From Halonotius roseus (lineage in GTDB: Archaea; Halobacteriota; Halobacteria; Halobacteriales; Haloferacaceae), in the NCBI RefSeq assembly GCF_006861655.1, contig NZ_SESI01000003.1, positions 309,633 to 373,632 on the forward strand: a stretch of 64,000 bases of DNA. Direction: 5' to 3'. The notes beneath the pieces are model-generated. The model was not told the DNA's origin. It saw nothing but the letters and a program-made list of their open reading frames with translations, and searched no databases. Both the position numbers and the translations under genes were made by a program. The stretch's first letter is position 1; each line of letters begins with the position of its first letter. This document shows, piece after piece, positions 51,754 through 60,460 of the stretch.

Positions 51754-52479
51754 TCACCGGGTTTTGATGTCGTCTTCGTCTTTGATCACCCGCGTTTCGG
51801 CCTTGCCGCTGGTGAGCTCGTTGACCATGTCGTAGAAGTCGTTCTGGAGGCCGGCGGGGAAGGTGACGACGCCGACCCACGAGCCGTCGCTTTGCCACTC
51901 CTCGCGCTCTAACTCGCCGTACTGCCGCACCTCAGCCTGGCCGCTGCCGGCGTAGTCAGCCGGGAGCTGTACCGCGATCGTTACCTCATCAAACCGGATC
52001 GGGATGACCGGGCGGAGGTCTTCGAGGGCTTCATCGACCTGCTCGGAGACGGGCTCCATCGGATCGATGCGGAAGCCGGCTTCTTCTAGGGCGCGTTCGA
52101 TCCGTTCCGGCGGGTGCGGGGCGTCATCCATCTGGGGGTTGACCGCGTTGCGCGCGATCTGGTTGATAAGCTGTTTGCGCTTCTGTTCCTGCATCTCGCG
52201 TCGCTGCTCGGCGGTGATCTGGATCTCGCCGCGCTTGATCACCTCCGGGATGATCTCCAGTGGCTCAGTGGTTCCAAACACATCCTCCAGATCGGTTTCG
52301 GCGGGCCGATCACCGCGGGAGGCGTCCTCAAACACATCCTCGGCGGCGATCACGTCCTCAAGCTCGCCGTCGAACTCGTCGCGTTTGATTTCGAGGGCGG
52401 CGTCGGGATCGATCAGTACCTCAAAGCGCGCGCCGTGGGATTCCAGCCGCGCGGTGACTGCGTCCTCAAGGGAGATCAT
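51754..52479 (-). CDS. sdo1: SDO1/SBDS ribosome maturation protein
   Basis: 241 residues. The three-domain SBDS layout is visible: domain I (about 1-95) with [20 protein letters not shown] and [20 protein letters not shown]; helical domain II (about 96-165) with [20 protein letters not shown]; domain III (about 170-241) with [23 protein letters not shown]1 works with the EF-2-like GTPase in large-subunit maturation and anti-association release. In many archaea it sits with proteasome alpha and exosome genes; that context is absent here. Confidence 0.92.
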   Translation of the reverse strand: MISLEDAVTARLESHGARFEVLIDPDAALEIKRDEFDGELEDVIAAEDVFEDASRGDRPAETDLEDVFGTTEPLEIIPEVIKRGEIQITAEQRREMQEQKRKQLINQIARNAVNPQMDDAPHPPERIERALEEAGFRIDPMEPVSEQVDEALEDLRPVIPIRFDEVTIAVQLPADYAGSGQAEVRQYGELEREEWQSDGSWVGVVTFPAGLQNDFYDMVNELTSGKAETRVIKDEDDIKTR

Positions 52480-52537
52480 ACCAAGGCGTTACGCCGCGGG
52501 TGGTAAAAACTCTCCCCGCGAGTCGGTTGCGTACCCC

Positions 52538-52720
52538 TTACTCAAGGTACGTCGCCCGGCAGTCGTCGGAACAAAAGTGGGTGTGTTCGATCTGTCCGTC
52601 CTCGACAGTCGCAACGACGCGATGGGTTGGCAGTTCGATGATACGTTCGCCGCAGACCGCACACTCGGGGGCGTCAGCCTCGTCGACGTCCTCCCCGATA
52701 TCGGATGTCGGATCGACCAT
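52538..52720 (-). CDS. small zinc-finger protein
   Basis: 60 residues. The metal pattern is C-x-x-C in ECAVCGERIIEL, followed by THRV, H-T-H-F-C-S-D-D-C near the end (EHTHFCSDDCRATYLE). This resembles the TRASH/small zinc-finger proteins widespread in haloarchaea, which act in regulation or as metal-dependent partners. It lies upstream of sdo1 on the same strand and downstream of glycerate kinase, possibly in one transcript. Confidence 0.8.
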   Translation of the reverse strand: MVDPTSDIGEDVDEADAPECAVCGERIIELPTHRVVATVEDGQIEHTHFCSDDCRATYLE

Positions 52721-52780
52721 ATCGGAACAGGTTGGCCTCGGTACGTTAAGCTGTCTACTCGTCGTGACGGATGTTGCCGG

Positions 52781-54187
52781 TTACGACGGCTCGTCGACGA
52801 CAACGACCCGCAGATCGTTGACGTTCGTCCCGGTCGACCCGGTCTCGATGCGCGCGCCGGCCGCATCGAGGGCCGCGGCCGCGTCGTTTTCGGCGAGCGC
52901 GCGCCGTCCAACCCGCGGGGCGACCGTCTCGCTGTCGACGATCCCGCCGGCAGCGTCGGTCGGGCCATCGATCCCATCGGTGTCGACAGCGGCAACGACA
53001 GTGTCGCTACCCACGTTGCCAGCGTCGCTGCTGTCGTCGACCGCGGCCGCAGCTGCAGCAAGTTCAACCGCGGCCGACAACACGAACTCCTGATTCGGGC
53101 CGCCAACTCCGTCGCCGTCGACGGTGACAGTTGTCTCGCCGCCGGAGACGACGACCGCCGGCGGCGCGAGCGGCTGTCCGCTGGCCCGGATCTCCTCGGC
53201 GATAGCGACCTGTGTTTTCGCCGCCTCGCGTGCCTCGCCCCGAACCCGCGAGGAGAGGACGAGCGGGTCGAAGCCAGCCTCGCGCGCCCGGTCGGCGGCG
53301 GCCCGAACCGCGGTCAGCCCGTCGCCGATGATCGTCGTCGTCACCGACCCAAAGATCGGGTCGCCCGGCGTCGGCGTCTCAGCGATCTCGCCGGCCGCAC
53401 CGCTGTCGAGATGAGCGGCGACCGCCGCCGGCACGTCGCAGTCGTAGCGGTCGAGCACCTCGCGGGCGTCGGCGTAGGTCGTCGGATCGCCAACGAGGGG
53501 GCCGCTGGCGATCGTCGCGGGATCGTTGCCGACGACATCGCTGATGACGAGCGAACGGATAGCGGCTGGCTGGGCCGCCGCCGCGAGCCGGCCGCCCTTG
53601 ATCGCCGAGCAGTGTTTGCGCACCGCGTTGATCTCATCGATCGTCGCACCTGACGCCAACAGCGCGTCGGTCGTCGCCTGGAGGTCGGCCAGCGAGAGTT
53701 CCCCGGCGGGGGCTGCCATGAGCGCGCTGCCGCCGCCGGTGATGACACCGAGGATCAGCGTCGACTCGTCGGCTACCTCGGCGGCGTCCAACAGCCGACG
53801 GGTACTCTCGACGCCGCGTTCGCTGGGGATCGGGTGGTCGCCAGCGAGCACCTCGATGCGGTCGGTGTCGACGGGCGCGGGATCGATACCCGCAGGCGAG
53901 GCGTCCGGTAGATCGGTGATAACGAGCCCACCGTCAACGGCGTCGCCGAGGCTCGCCTCCAGCTCCGCGGCGACGACGGCCGCGGCCTTCCCGCCGCCGA
54001 GGACGATCACCTCGTCGTAGTCAGCGAGATCGTCCGCGTCGTCGCCGATAGTCAGCGTTCCGTCAGTCAGTGACACGGCCTCACGAGTCAGTCGGGCCGG
54101 GTCGGCGGCCTCGATCCCGGCGGTGAGAGCATCGAGGGCAACCTCGTGAGCGGGGGTAGCTGGCAGGTGGTCGCGGTTCCGGATCAC
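52781..54187 (-). CDS. glycerate 2-kinase (DUF4147/MOFRL family)
   Basis: 468 residues starting at GTG 54187 (MIRNRDHLPATPAHEVALDA). The N-terminal DUF4147 part contains VIVLGGGKAAAVVAAELEA, GDHPIPSERG and LGVITGGGSALMAAP, with the GGGSA substrate loop. The C-terminal MOFRL domain carries VVSGGETTVTVDGDGVGGPN, then QEFVLSAA. It phosphorylates D-glycerate, usually at the 2-hydroxyl. The 401-bp fold-back element ends 49 bp upstream of its start, leaving a minimal promoter. Confidence 0.88.
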   Translation of the reverse strand: MIRNRDHLPATPAHEVALDALTAGIEAADPARLTREAVSLTDGTLTIGDDADDLADYDEVIVLGGGKAAAVVAAELEASLGDAVDGGLVITDLPDASPAGIDPAPVDTDRIEVLAGDHPIPSERGVESTRRLLDAAEVADESTLILGVITGGGSALMAAPAGELSLADLQATTDALLASGATIDEINAVRKHCSAIKGGRLAAAAQPAAIRSLVISDVVGNDPATIASGPLVGDPTTYADAREVLDRYDCDVPAAVAAHLDSGAAGEIAETPTPGDPIFGSVTTTIIGDGLTAVRAAADRAREAGFDPLVLSSRVRGEAREAAKTQVAIAEEIRASGQPLAPPAVVVSGGETTVTVDGDGVGGPNQEFVLSAAVELAAAAAAVDDSSDAGNVGSDTVVAAVDTDGIDGPTDAAGGIVDSETVAPRVGRRALAENDAAAALDAAGARIETGSTGTNVNDLRVVVVDEPS

Positions 54188-54236
54188 TGTCAGACAACTG
54201 TGGTGGACGGACGAAAAAACGTCGGGGCGACCACCG

Positions 54237-54637
54237 GATCGTGTTCAGAGAAGTCGGTGAAACTGGAACCATCTCGAAAGCCCCGACTCGCTGGCGTCGG
54301 GGGGCTCGCTGCGCGCTTCGGGCCTGCGGCCCTGCAGTGCTTGCGTCGCCCGCCTTCCGCCAGCGAGTCGCCCCTTTCAGTCCCGCCCGATTGCGGCTGC
54401 TTGGCCTGCCAACGGGGTGGGACTGAAAGGGGCCGGCGGCTCGGCGTGCCCGGACGATGCAAGCACCGCAGGAGTGAACAACGTGAACGACGAGGAGCGC
54501 AGCGAGCGCGCGGTCGACCGCAGGGAGACCGCGGTCGCTCGAACGGCGACCGAAGAGAGCCGTGAGAGTCCCGGGAGTCGAGACGCCGGGGGCTTTCGAG
54601 GTATTCGCAATCCAATCGCACTACTCTGAACAGTACC
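54237..54637. mobile_element. fold-back MITE-like element, copy 2 (complete)
   Basis: 401 bp with ends GATCGTGTTCAGAGAAG and, on the other strand, GGTACTGTTCAGAGTAG. The flanking 8-mers GACCACCG (54229-54236) and GACCGCCG (54638-54645) match at 7 of 8 positions, consistent with an 8-bp target duplication like that of the IS6-type element. The core palindrome is CCCCTTTCAGTCCCGCCC (54371-54388) opposite GGTGGGACTGAAAGGGG. Left segment AAACTGGAACCATC and right segment ATCCAATCGCACTACTCTGA match copy 1. No gene is accepted inside. Confidence 0.75.
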
Positions 54638-54651
54638 GACCGCCGCACCCG

Positions 54652-56079
54652 CTACTCGCTGGCCGGGTGGGCGATCTCGTGGGTCGTTAGTGTGGCCGGC
54701 TCCTCGATCGTTCGCTCCCGGCCGTCGAGCCAGCGAACCGTGAGCCGGCGAGGGGTCTGTTCGGGGGCGGTCGCCCCACCGAGGCCGAAGTGGGCGATCG
54801 GCTCCGACTGGCAGAGATAGCCGCTGCCGGCGTCGATCACGCGTCGCTGGCGGCCGTGATCGGTATCGAGGGTGACGACCGCGCCGCGGGCCGGCGCGCC
54901 GTACTGGGTCATCGGTCGGGCGCGGAGCCAGTCGTTGTCGGTCGGGGCGTCGTACAACGAGAGCGGCCGGGCGTCGCCATCGCCGTGAACAATCAGGAGC
55001 TCCAGCCGACCGTCGCCGTCGAGGTCGGCGACGACGGCACCGGTACCGCGTCCCGCCGGCTCCGAGGCCGCACCGAGCGGCCGACTCTCCCAGTCGGGTG
55101 CCGGGTGGTTCGCGGCCGTTTGGTCAGCTGTTTCGCCGCTGGATTCGGTGTCGACGATCGGTGCGAGAAGTCGGTTGGAGTCGCCACAGACGTTGACGAA
55201 CAGCTCCTGGCGGCCATCGTTGTCGAAATCCGCCGCCAGCAGCGTGCGGGCTCGTGTCGGCGCGGTGAACGCCGCCGGCGAGCGGTCGGTGAACCCTCCA
55301 TTGCTCGGCACGAAAAGATGGTTGTCAGCCTCCCAACTGGCGACCGCGATGGCGAAATTCCCGTCGCCGGTGTCGACGAGTGTCGCGCCACGGGCGTCAG
55401 CCTCGGGGGCAGCCACGCCCTGCTCGGCAGCAACATCGATAAAGTGGCCTTCGTCGTTGCGGAACAGGCGGTTCGGGCCGCCATCGACGCCGACGAACAG
55501 ATCCATGCGATCGGTGACAAGCGGGGCGGCGAGCAGCGAGCGCGCCTCACAGCTGATATCCAACCCAACCACGTCGGCCATATCGGTGATCTCGCCGTCG
55601 TCGCCGAGCTCATAACAGCGGGTCGTTGCCGCGGAGCTGGCGACAACCATCCCGTAGCGACCGGTGCCAAACCGGTCGAGGGCGGCGACCGACCGGCCGG
55701 CGGTGAGATTTCCACGGTCGGCGTTGACAGCGTGGGCGAAGGCGTCACACCAGACCTGCCGGCCCTTGTGGTCGATGCGATCGAGCAGGAGATCGGTCGT
55801 CCCACAGGAGCCGCCGGCGTCGGCGTTGTGAACGTAGAGCTCCTCCTCACCGTCGGCGTCGAGATCCGCCGCGGCGACGCCGATCGCCCGGCGGTTCCCG
55901 TCGGCGATGATCCCACAGGCGCGATCCCGCAGGCGGCCGTCGGCCCACGAGCGGAGCTGATTCGGGCAGCCGACCCCTGTGATCAGGAGAAGCGGCCCGG
56001 CGGAACCGGTGGTGACCGCCGCGCCGGCCCCGGTGATCGGCCTGTTGTCGGCGATCGCGGCCGACCGATCACGGAACAT
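54652..56079 (-). CDS. FG-GAP/VCBS repeat protein with ASPIC/UnbV C-terminus (CRTAC1-like)
   Basis: 475 residues from ATG 56079. Repeats with the calcium-binding D-x-D-x-D-G pattern occur along the chain: VAAADLDADGEEELYVHNAD, LLAADFDNDGRQELFVN and VVADLDGDGRLELLIVHGDG. The final 90 residues match ASPIC/UnbV, with GSGYLCQSEPIAHFGLGGAT. These proteins form beta-propellers and are usually secreted, but no signal peptide is seen here (start MFRDRSAAIADNRPIT). It lies upstream of nothing coupled; the CheF-like gene is upstream on the same strand. Confidence 0.82.
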   Translation of the reverse strand: MFRDRSAAIADNRPITGAGAAVTTGSAGPLLLITGVGCPNQLRSWADGRLRDRACGIIADGNRRAIGVAAADLDADGEEELYVHNADAGGSCGTTDLLLDRIDHKGRQVWCDAFAHAVNADRGNLTAGRSVAALDRFGTGRYGMVVASSAATTRCYELGDDGEITDMADVVGLDISCEARSLLAAPLVTDRMDLFVGVDGGPNRLFRNDEGHFIDVAAEQGVAAPEADARGATLVDTGDGNFAIAVASWEADNHLFVPSNGGFTDRSPAAFTAPTRARTLLAADFDNDGRQELFVNVCGDSNRLLAPIVDTESSGETADQTAANHPAPDWESRPLGAASEPAGRGTGAVVADLDGDGRLELLIVHGDGDARPLSLYDAPTDNDWLRARPMTQYGAPARGAVVTLDTDHGRQRRVIDAGSGYLCQSEPIAHFGLGGATAPEQTPRRLTVRWLDGRERTIEEPATLTTHEIAHPASE

Positions 56080-56180
56080 AGCCTGATGGAGTCGATCGGA
56101 GAATAAGAACACTCGGATCGGGCGATCGAGCGACGCAACCGCTAGTAGTGGCTGAGGACAACAGCTGCAACCGAGGGCGG

Positions 56181-56873
56181 TTACATCGTTTTGTCGTCAA
56201 CCCGTTCGTTGACAACCATGTGGCCCCGCCCGGTGAGGAAGACGCCGGTGTCGCCGGTTCGAAGCAGATCGGCGCGGCGAAGCGGCTCGAAAAGCTCGGC
56301 GATATCGTCGGCCGTCTTCGGAAGCACGGTCGCGGGATCGAACTCACGGCCGGCGGAGTAGGCGGTGACAAGGATCTCCAGCTGTTGGGTCGACAGCTCC
56401 AGCTCGGCAACAGCCTCCCGGTGCTGTCGGTAGTAGTCGGTGACAACCGTGGTGAGCCGGTCGTGGGCATCGGCATCCCAGAGGCTCAGCTTCGTCGTCA
56501 CGGCGTTGGCGGGTGGATCGATATGCCGGACAACAAGGCTCTCGACGGCCTCCCCGTTGATCTCCTGTTGGCCGTCTCTGAGATAGGTGATATCGGCGAA
56601 CCGGATCTCGAAGTCAGCGAGATCGCCGTCGGCCTCACGAACCAGCAGCGTCTCGTCGGTCATCGTCAGCCGCGCGGCGACCGCGGGGGTGTCGGTGACG
56701 CGACCACCCTTGTGTGCGGGATGGGTGACGCCGGCCGGCGCGTCGCGGATCGCGTCGGGCGTTGAGTCGTCGCTGTCGGTCGGTGTCGACCCTTCGATCA
56801 GCCGATCCCGTACCGCATCGTCGGCTTCGGCGGCATCGACGTTATCATTGTCGGCAGCGGGATCGGTGGGCAT
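56181..56873 (-). CDS. CheF-like protein (DUF439)
   Basis: 230 residues from ATG 56873. A disordered acidic head (about 1-55) precedes GGRVTDTPAVAARLTMTDET, a strand-rich region with FEIRFADITYLRDGQQEING, and the C-terminal helical domain LELSTQQLEILVTAYSAGRE, ending FLTGRGHMVVNE. The last block matches the pattern of CheF, the adaptor between the Che system and the archaellum motor. No che or arl genes lie nearby; only a lone archaellin and a transducer are elsewhere in the window. It starts 11 bp after the stop of the upstream oxidoreductase gene. Confidence 0.6.
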   Translation of the reverse strand: MPTDPAADNDNVDAAEADDAVRDRLIEGSTPTDSDDSTPDAIRDAPAGVTHPAHKGGRVTDTPAVAARLTMTDETLLVREADGDLADFEIRFADITYLRDGQQEINGEAVESLVVRHIDPPANAVTTKLSLWDADAHDRLTTVVTDYYRQHREAVAELELSTQQLEILVTAYSAGREFDPATVLPKTADDIAELFEPLRRADLLRTGDTGVFLTGRGHMVVNERVDDKTM

Positions 56874-56884
56874 GAGGGAGCCGT

Positions 56885-58156
56885 TCAGTCGTCCGCCGCG
56901 GCCGCATCCGAGCGGTCGACGACGACATCCTCGTCGGCGGGCTGGCGCGCGCTGTATTTGGCAACGAGGCCGTCGAGTTCCTCGGGGTCGTCGACGCCGG
57001 GCAGCCGCTCCTCGGCCGTGATCGACTCGGCGTCGACGCCGAGGATCTCGGCGACGTGGTCGGCGGTCGCTTCGGCCATCATGCGGTAGGTCGTCAGCTT
57101 CCCGCCAACGACGCTGGCGAAGTTGTCGACGCCCTCCTCGGCGTGGTCGAGCAGGAAAAAGCCACGCGAGATGCCGCGCTCGTTGCCCTTGCCGGAATCC
57201 TTGCTCCCGCGACCGGCCTCGTCGGGGGCGTACAGCGGCCGAACACCCCAGTAGGTGCGGGCGGCCTCGCGGCCCTCCAGGGTCGGCATCATCGCCGCAC
57301 ACTCCTCGAACATCTTCTCGATTTCCCACTGCTCTTCGTCGTACTCGTCGGGGTCGTCGACGGCGACGCTCGTGGTTCCGAGGACGACCTGCGTCTTGTG
57401 TGGGATGACGATGTCGCCGTCGTCGGGCTCCCGACAGCGGTTGAGCACAGGCCCGAGACCCTCGTAGTCGACGCCGACCATCACGCCCTTCGTGGGTTTC
57501 ATCTCGACATCGACGCCGGCCATGGCGGCGCACTCGCCGGCCCACGCGCCCGTGGCGTTGACGACGTACTCGGGTTGGATCGTCTCGTTGGCCTTGCCGC
57601 CGACCTCGACGGTGGCGATCTCGCCGTCGGCGACGCTCATTCCTTCTACGGGCGCGTGCGTAAGTACGCGCGCGCCATGGTCGGCCGCGCTCTGGGCGTT
57701 AGCCGCGACCAGCCGCGAGGGGTAGATCACACCGTCGGGGACAACCATCGCCCGCTCAACCGAGTCGCTCAACTCGGGCACGCGCTCGCGGGCCTCGTCG
57801 CCGTCGATCACCTCGGCGTCGATGCCGTGCTCGCGGCAGCCCGCAAGCTTGGCGTCAAAGTAGTCGGGGTCGTCGTCCGCGAGTTGGACGAAGATCCCGC
57901 CCGTATCGCCGATCGCGTGGCCGGCAATGTCCCGCAAGATCTCGTTTTCCGCGATACATTCGGCCGCGCCCTCGGGGTCGGCCTCGGCGTAGCGCGCGCC
58001 GCTGTGCAGCAGGCCGTGGGAGCGGCCGGAGGTGCCGCTGCCGAGTCCGCCGCGGTCGACGAGCGTCACGTCGACGCCGCGGGCTGCGAGGTCGCGTGCG
58101 GTTCCGACGCCTGTGCCGCCGCCGCCGATCACGAGAACTGTTGTGCTGTGTGTCAT
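56885..58156 (-). CDS. GlpA-like FAD-dependent dehydrogenase lacking the iron-sulfur domain
   Basis: 423 residues. The N-terminus VLVIGGGGTGVGTARDLAAR is the FAD dinucleotide motif, with GTSGRSHGLLHSGARYAEAD next. The catalytic arms VLGTTSVAVDDPDEYDEEQW and YWGVRPLYAPDEAGR align with GlpA of the operon at 61755. It stops after GGKLTTYRMMAEATADHVAE plus an acidic tail; the C-terminal cysteine-rich [2Fe-2S] domain of GlpA is absent. It could be a glycerol-3-phosphate or related hydroxy-acid dehydrogenase working with another electron acceptor. Confidence 0.82.
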   Translation of the reverse strand: MTHSTTVLVIGGGGTGVGTARDLAARGVDVTLVDRGGLGSGTSGRSHGLLHSGARYAEADPEGAAECIAENEILRDIAGHAIGDTGGIFVQLADDDPDYFDAKLAGCREHGIDAEVIDGDEARERVPELSDSVERAMVVPDGVIYPSRLVAANAQSAADHGARVLTHAPVEGMSVADGEIATVEVGGKANETIQPEYVVNATGAWAGECAAMAGVDVEMKPTKGVMVGVDYEGLGPVLNRCREPDDGDIVIPHKTQVVLGTTSVAVDDPDEYDEEQWEIEKMFEECAAMMPTLEGREAARTYWGVRPLYAPDEAGRGSKDSGKGNERGISRGFFLLDHAEEGVDNFASVVGGKLTTYRMMAEATADHVAEILGVDAESITAEERLPGVDDPEELDGLVAKYSARQPADEDVVVDRSDAAAADD

Positions 58157-58387
58157 AGGATGACTCCGGAGGGACGGGTCGCCGTCTGCGCACGAAAACC
58201 GGAGATGATATGTGTACGGTTCCCACGGGCAAAAACCTGTCTCGGTCGGTGGCGGCGAGCGGTCAGTGGCGATGAAAATAACCGCCTTCGCTAACTGAGC
58301 GAAACAACAATCAGATTATCGAGGTTTTACTGGTTGACGTGCAAGATAGAAGGTACGAATCACCCAGTGGCTATACTATATACAATT

Positions 58388-58921
58388 TCACCGAAACTCA
58401 CGAACGTCGTCAACACATACTTTCCAAAAGTCCATCCAGACATCCTTGTCCCAATGACGGTGTGTGTTGCTTAGCAGGTAGTAATCAATTCCAAAGTAGT
58501 CCCAATCAAGCGATAATCCCTCCAGCCTGCGCCTATCGTTCTTGTGTCCACTGGCTTGTGAATGGGTGATTTCCTTATTTTCCATATGGCGGTAGAACCA
58601 TGTTGCTGCATTTTTACCAACAAATGCAATGCGTTTTGCTCCATGTGTCTCAACACGCTCTACCAGAGTTTCGACACCCTCCCGTACTTGATGAGGTTCT
58701 ATGTCGCTATCTTTGGGAACTCGGTAACTACTTGGATCGACGATCTCGGTAAGGTAAATTCCGTACTCGCGTCCAAGTCTGCGATATTCTGGCGGATCTA
58801 ACTGAGTATCGGTGATTCCCGCTTCTTCGAGGGTACCCCAAAAGCGATTATTGTGGTAAATATAGTACGCATCTTGTTGCTTGCTTTTTGAACTTCCGCA
58901 GACGAATGTGTGGTGCTTCAT
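58388..58921 (-). CDS. MUG-like uracil-DNA glycosylase superfamily protein, altered motifs
   Basis: 177 residues from ATG 58921; a TTG further upstream is less likely. The stretch NNRFWGTLEEAGITDTQLDP, then YRRLGREYGIYLTEIVDP, matches the fold of mismatch uracil-DNA glycosylase (MUG: NRFW, EAG, LT-LVD). The active-site motif A (GINPG in MUG) reads VCGSSKSKQ, and motif B (NPSG) reads LLSNTHRHW, so the chemistry may differ. The gene and its flanks (58320-59100) are AT-rich. It is inserted between glpC and the glpA-like gene. Confidence 0.65.
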   Translation of the reverse strand: MKHHTFVCGSSKSKQQDAYYIYHNNRFWGTLEEAGITDTQLDPPEYRRLGREYGIYLTEIVDPSSYRVPKDSDIEPHQVREGVETLVERVETHGAKRIAFVGKNAATWFYRHMENKEITHSQASGHKNDRRRLEGLSLDWDYFGIDYYLLSNTHRHWDKDVWMDFWKVCVDDVREFR

Positions 58922-59107
58922 GTTTAGTTGTTTCAATCCACAATCATAAATCCATACTGATGGAACGGTTAATGAGAAGTTGAGAATTCATCTTCTGGTT
59001 GCCTCACCACCCACCAAAATCTGATAGCAAGATAAATGCTCTACATCTCGCACAGCAGTTCGCAATAGAACTCTGGGAAGACTATTTCACTATCCTCGGT
59101 AGGAGAC

Positions 59108-59113
59108 AAAAAA
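59108..59113 (-). terminator. poly-T terminator after glpABC
   Basis: Six T residues on the minus strand (AAAAAA on plus) about 43 bp after the glpC stop, read as TGGTTTTTTGTCTCC; a plausible archaeal intrinsic terminator. Confidence 0.5.
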
Positions 59114-59155
59114 CCAGCAACGACAACGAAAACAGAACGGATGGATGAGCGGTCG

Positions 59156-60460
59156 TTAGACCAGTGCTTCTTCGAGCAGCTCCAGGGGGTGGCGGATCTC
59201 GTAGCCAGTCCCGTGGTTCATCTGCATCGCACAGGTCGGACACTCGGTCATCCCCACGTCGCCCTCCGCGTGTTCCATATGATCGAACATCTCCGCGCCG
59301 ATCTTCATCGAGGTCTCGTACTTCTCGGACTTCCAGCCGTAGGTGCCCGAGATCCCTGAACAGGACTCGCCAACGTCCTCGATGGTCGCGCCATCGAGGT
59401 CGCGGAAGAGTTCGACCGCCTGCCGGTCGAGCCCCTGGTTGCGGGCGTGACACGGCGCGTGGTAGGCAAACGCCTGCGGGTCGACCTCGCTTTCCTGGAT
59501 CGCCTGGCCGAGATCCTCGTTGACACGCAGGAACTCAAGAGCTTCCCACGTGTGCTCGGAGAGTTCTTCGATCCCTTCGATGTCGAACAGTTCAGGATAC
59601 TCCTGGCGGAGTGCCATCGAACAGGACGTACAGGAAGCGATGACCTCCGCGCCGTTGTCGATGGCCTCGCCGAGCTCACGAACGTTGACCTCGGCCTCAC
59701 GGCGGGCGTCTTTCAGCATCCCGTTAGCAAACATCGGCGTGCCGGAACACTGCTGTTTCGGGACGAGGACTTCGTAGCCGAACTCCTCGAAGACACGCAC
59801 CATCGCCTTGCCGACCTCGACGGTGTTGTAGTTGGAGTAACAGCCGTGGAAGTACGCGACCTGTTTGTCCGGATTGCTGACTTTCGAGCCGCCCCGCTTT
59901 TTCCACCACTGCCGGAAGGTTTCGGTGGCGAACTCCGGCACGTCCCGTTCGCTCGGGATGCCCATGATCTTCTCGCCGAGGACGCTCGTGATCCCGAGGC
60001 CCATCACGAAGTTGGCCAGGCGTGGCACCTTGCTGCCGATGGTAGCCATCGTCCGGTAGTTCGAGAGCATCCGGTTGCGGAGATACTCCATCGAGAGCTT
60101 GTCCATGTGCTCCTCGACGTACTCCCCGCGGGCGGTGTTGTGCATCTGGCTCAGCGGGACGCTCGACGGACAGGCGTCGTCACACCGCATACAGTTCGAA
60201 CACGAGAGGATCGAGTCGTCGATGTCGACATCCTCGTGGCGTTTCAGCCGCCACTGTTCCGGCCCTTGGAACTTCGGTCCGGGGAAATTCTCGTTGACCT
60301 CGGCGACCGGACAGGAGGTGTCACAGCTGGTGCATTTGTAACAGTTGTCGGCTCCCGGCCGGAGATCCATATCCTCGCTGGACGGGAACACATCGACCGG
60401 CTCAAACTCATCTACCGCCGTCGTGGCATCAAAATCACTGGGTTGTTGTGCGTCGCTCAT
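59156..60460 (-). CDS. glpC: anaerobic glycerol-3-phosphate dehydrogenase subunit C
   Basis: 434 residues. Two 4Fe-4S clusters are encoded near the N-terminus: NCYKCTSCDTSCPVAEV and SCSNCMRCDDACPSSVP. The C-terminal half carries two CCG-like cysteine-rich domains: YFHGCYSNYNTVEVGKAMVR with SCTSCSMALRQEYPELF, and HAPCHARNQGLDRQAVELF with GMTECPTCAMQMNHGTGYEI. GlpC passes electrons from GlpAB to the membrane quinone. It overlaps glpB by 4 bp (60457-60460). Confidence 0.94.
   Translation of the reverse strand: MSDAQQPSDFDATTAVDEFEPVDVFPSSEDMDLRPGADNCYKCTSCDTSCPVAEVNENFPGPKFQGPEQWRLKRHEDVDIDDSILSCSNCMRCDDACPSSVPLSQMHNTARGEYVEEHMDKLSMEYLRNRMLSNYRTMATIGSKVPRLANFVMGLGITSVLGEKIMGIPSERDVPEFATETFRQWWKKRGGSKVSNPDKQVAYFHGCYSNYNTVEVGKAMVRVFEEFGYEVLVPKQQCSGTPMFANGMLKDARREAEVNVRELGEAIDNGAEVIASCTSCSMALRQEYPELFDIEGIEELSEHTWEALEFLRVNEDLGQAIQESEVDPQAFAYHAPCHARNQGLDRQAVELFRDLDGATIEDVGESCSGISGTYGWKSEKYETSMKIGAEMFDHMEHAEGDVGMTECPTCAMQMNHGTGYEIRHPLELLEEALV

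Noticed and set aside
58922..58945. GTTTCAATCCACAATC resembling part of a CRISPR repeat
   Set aside because: Only one copy is present, with no spacer-repeat periodicity nearby; no cas gene in the window.
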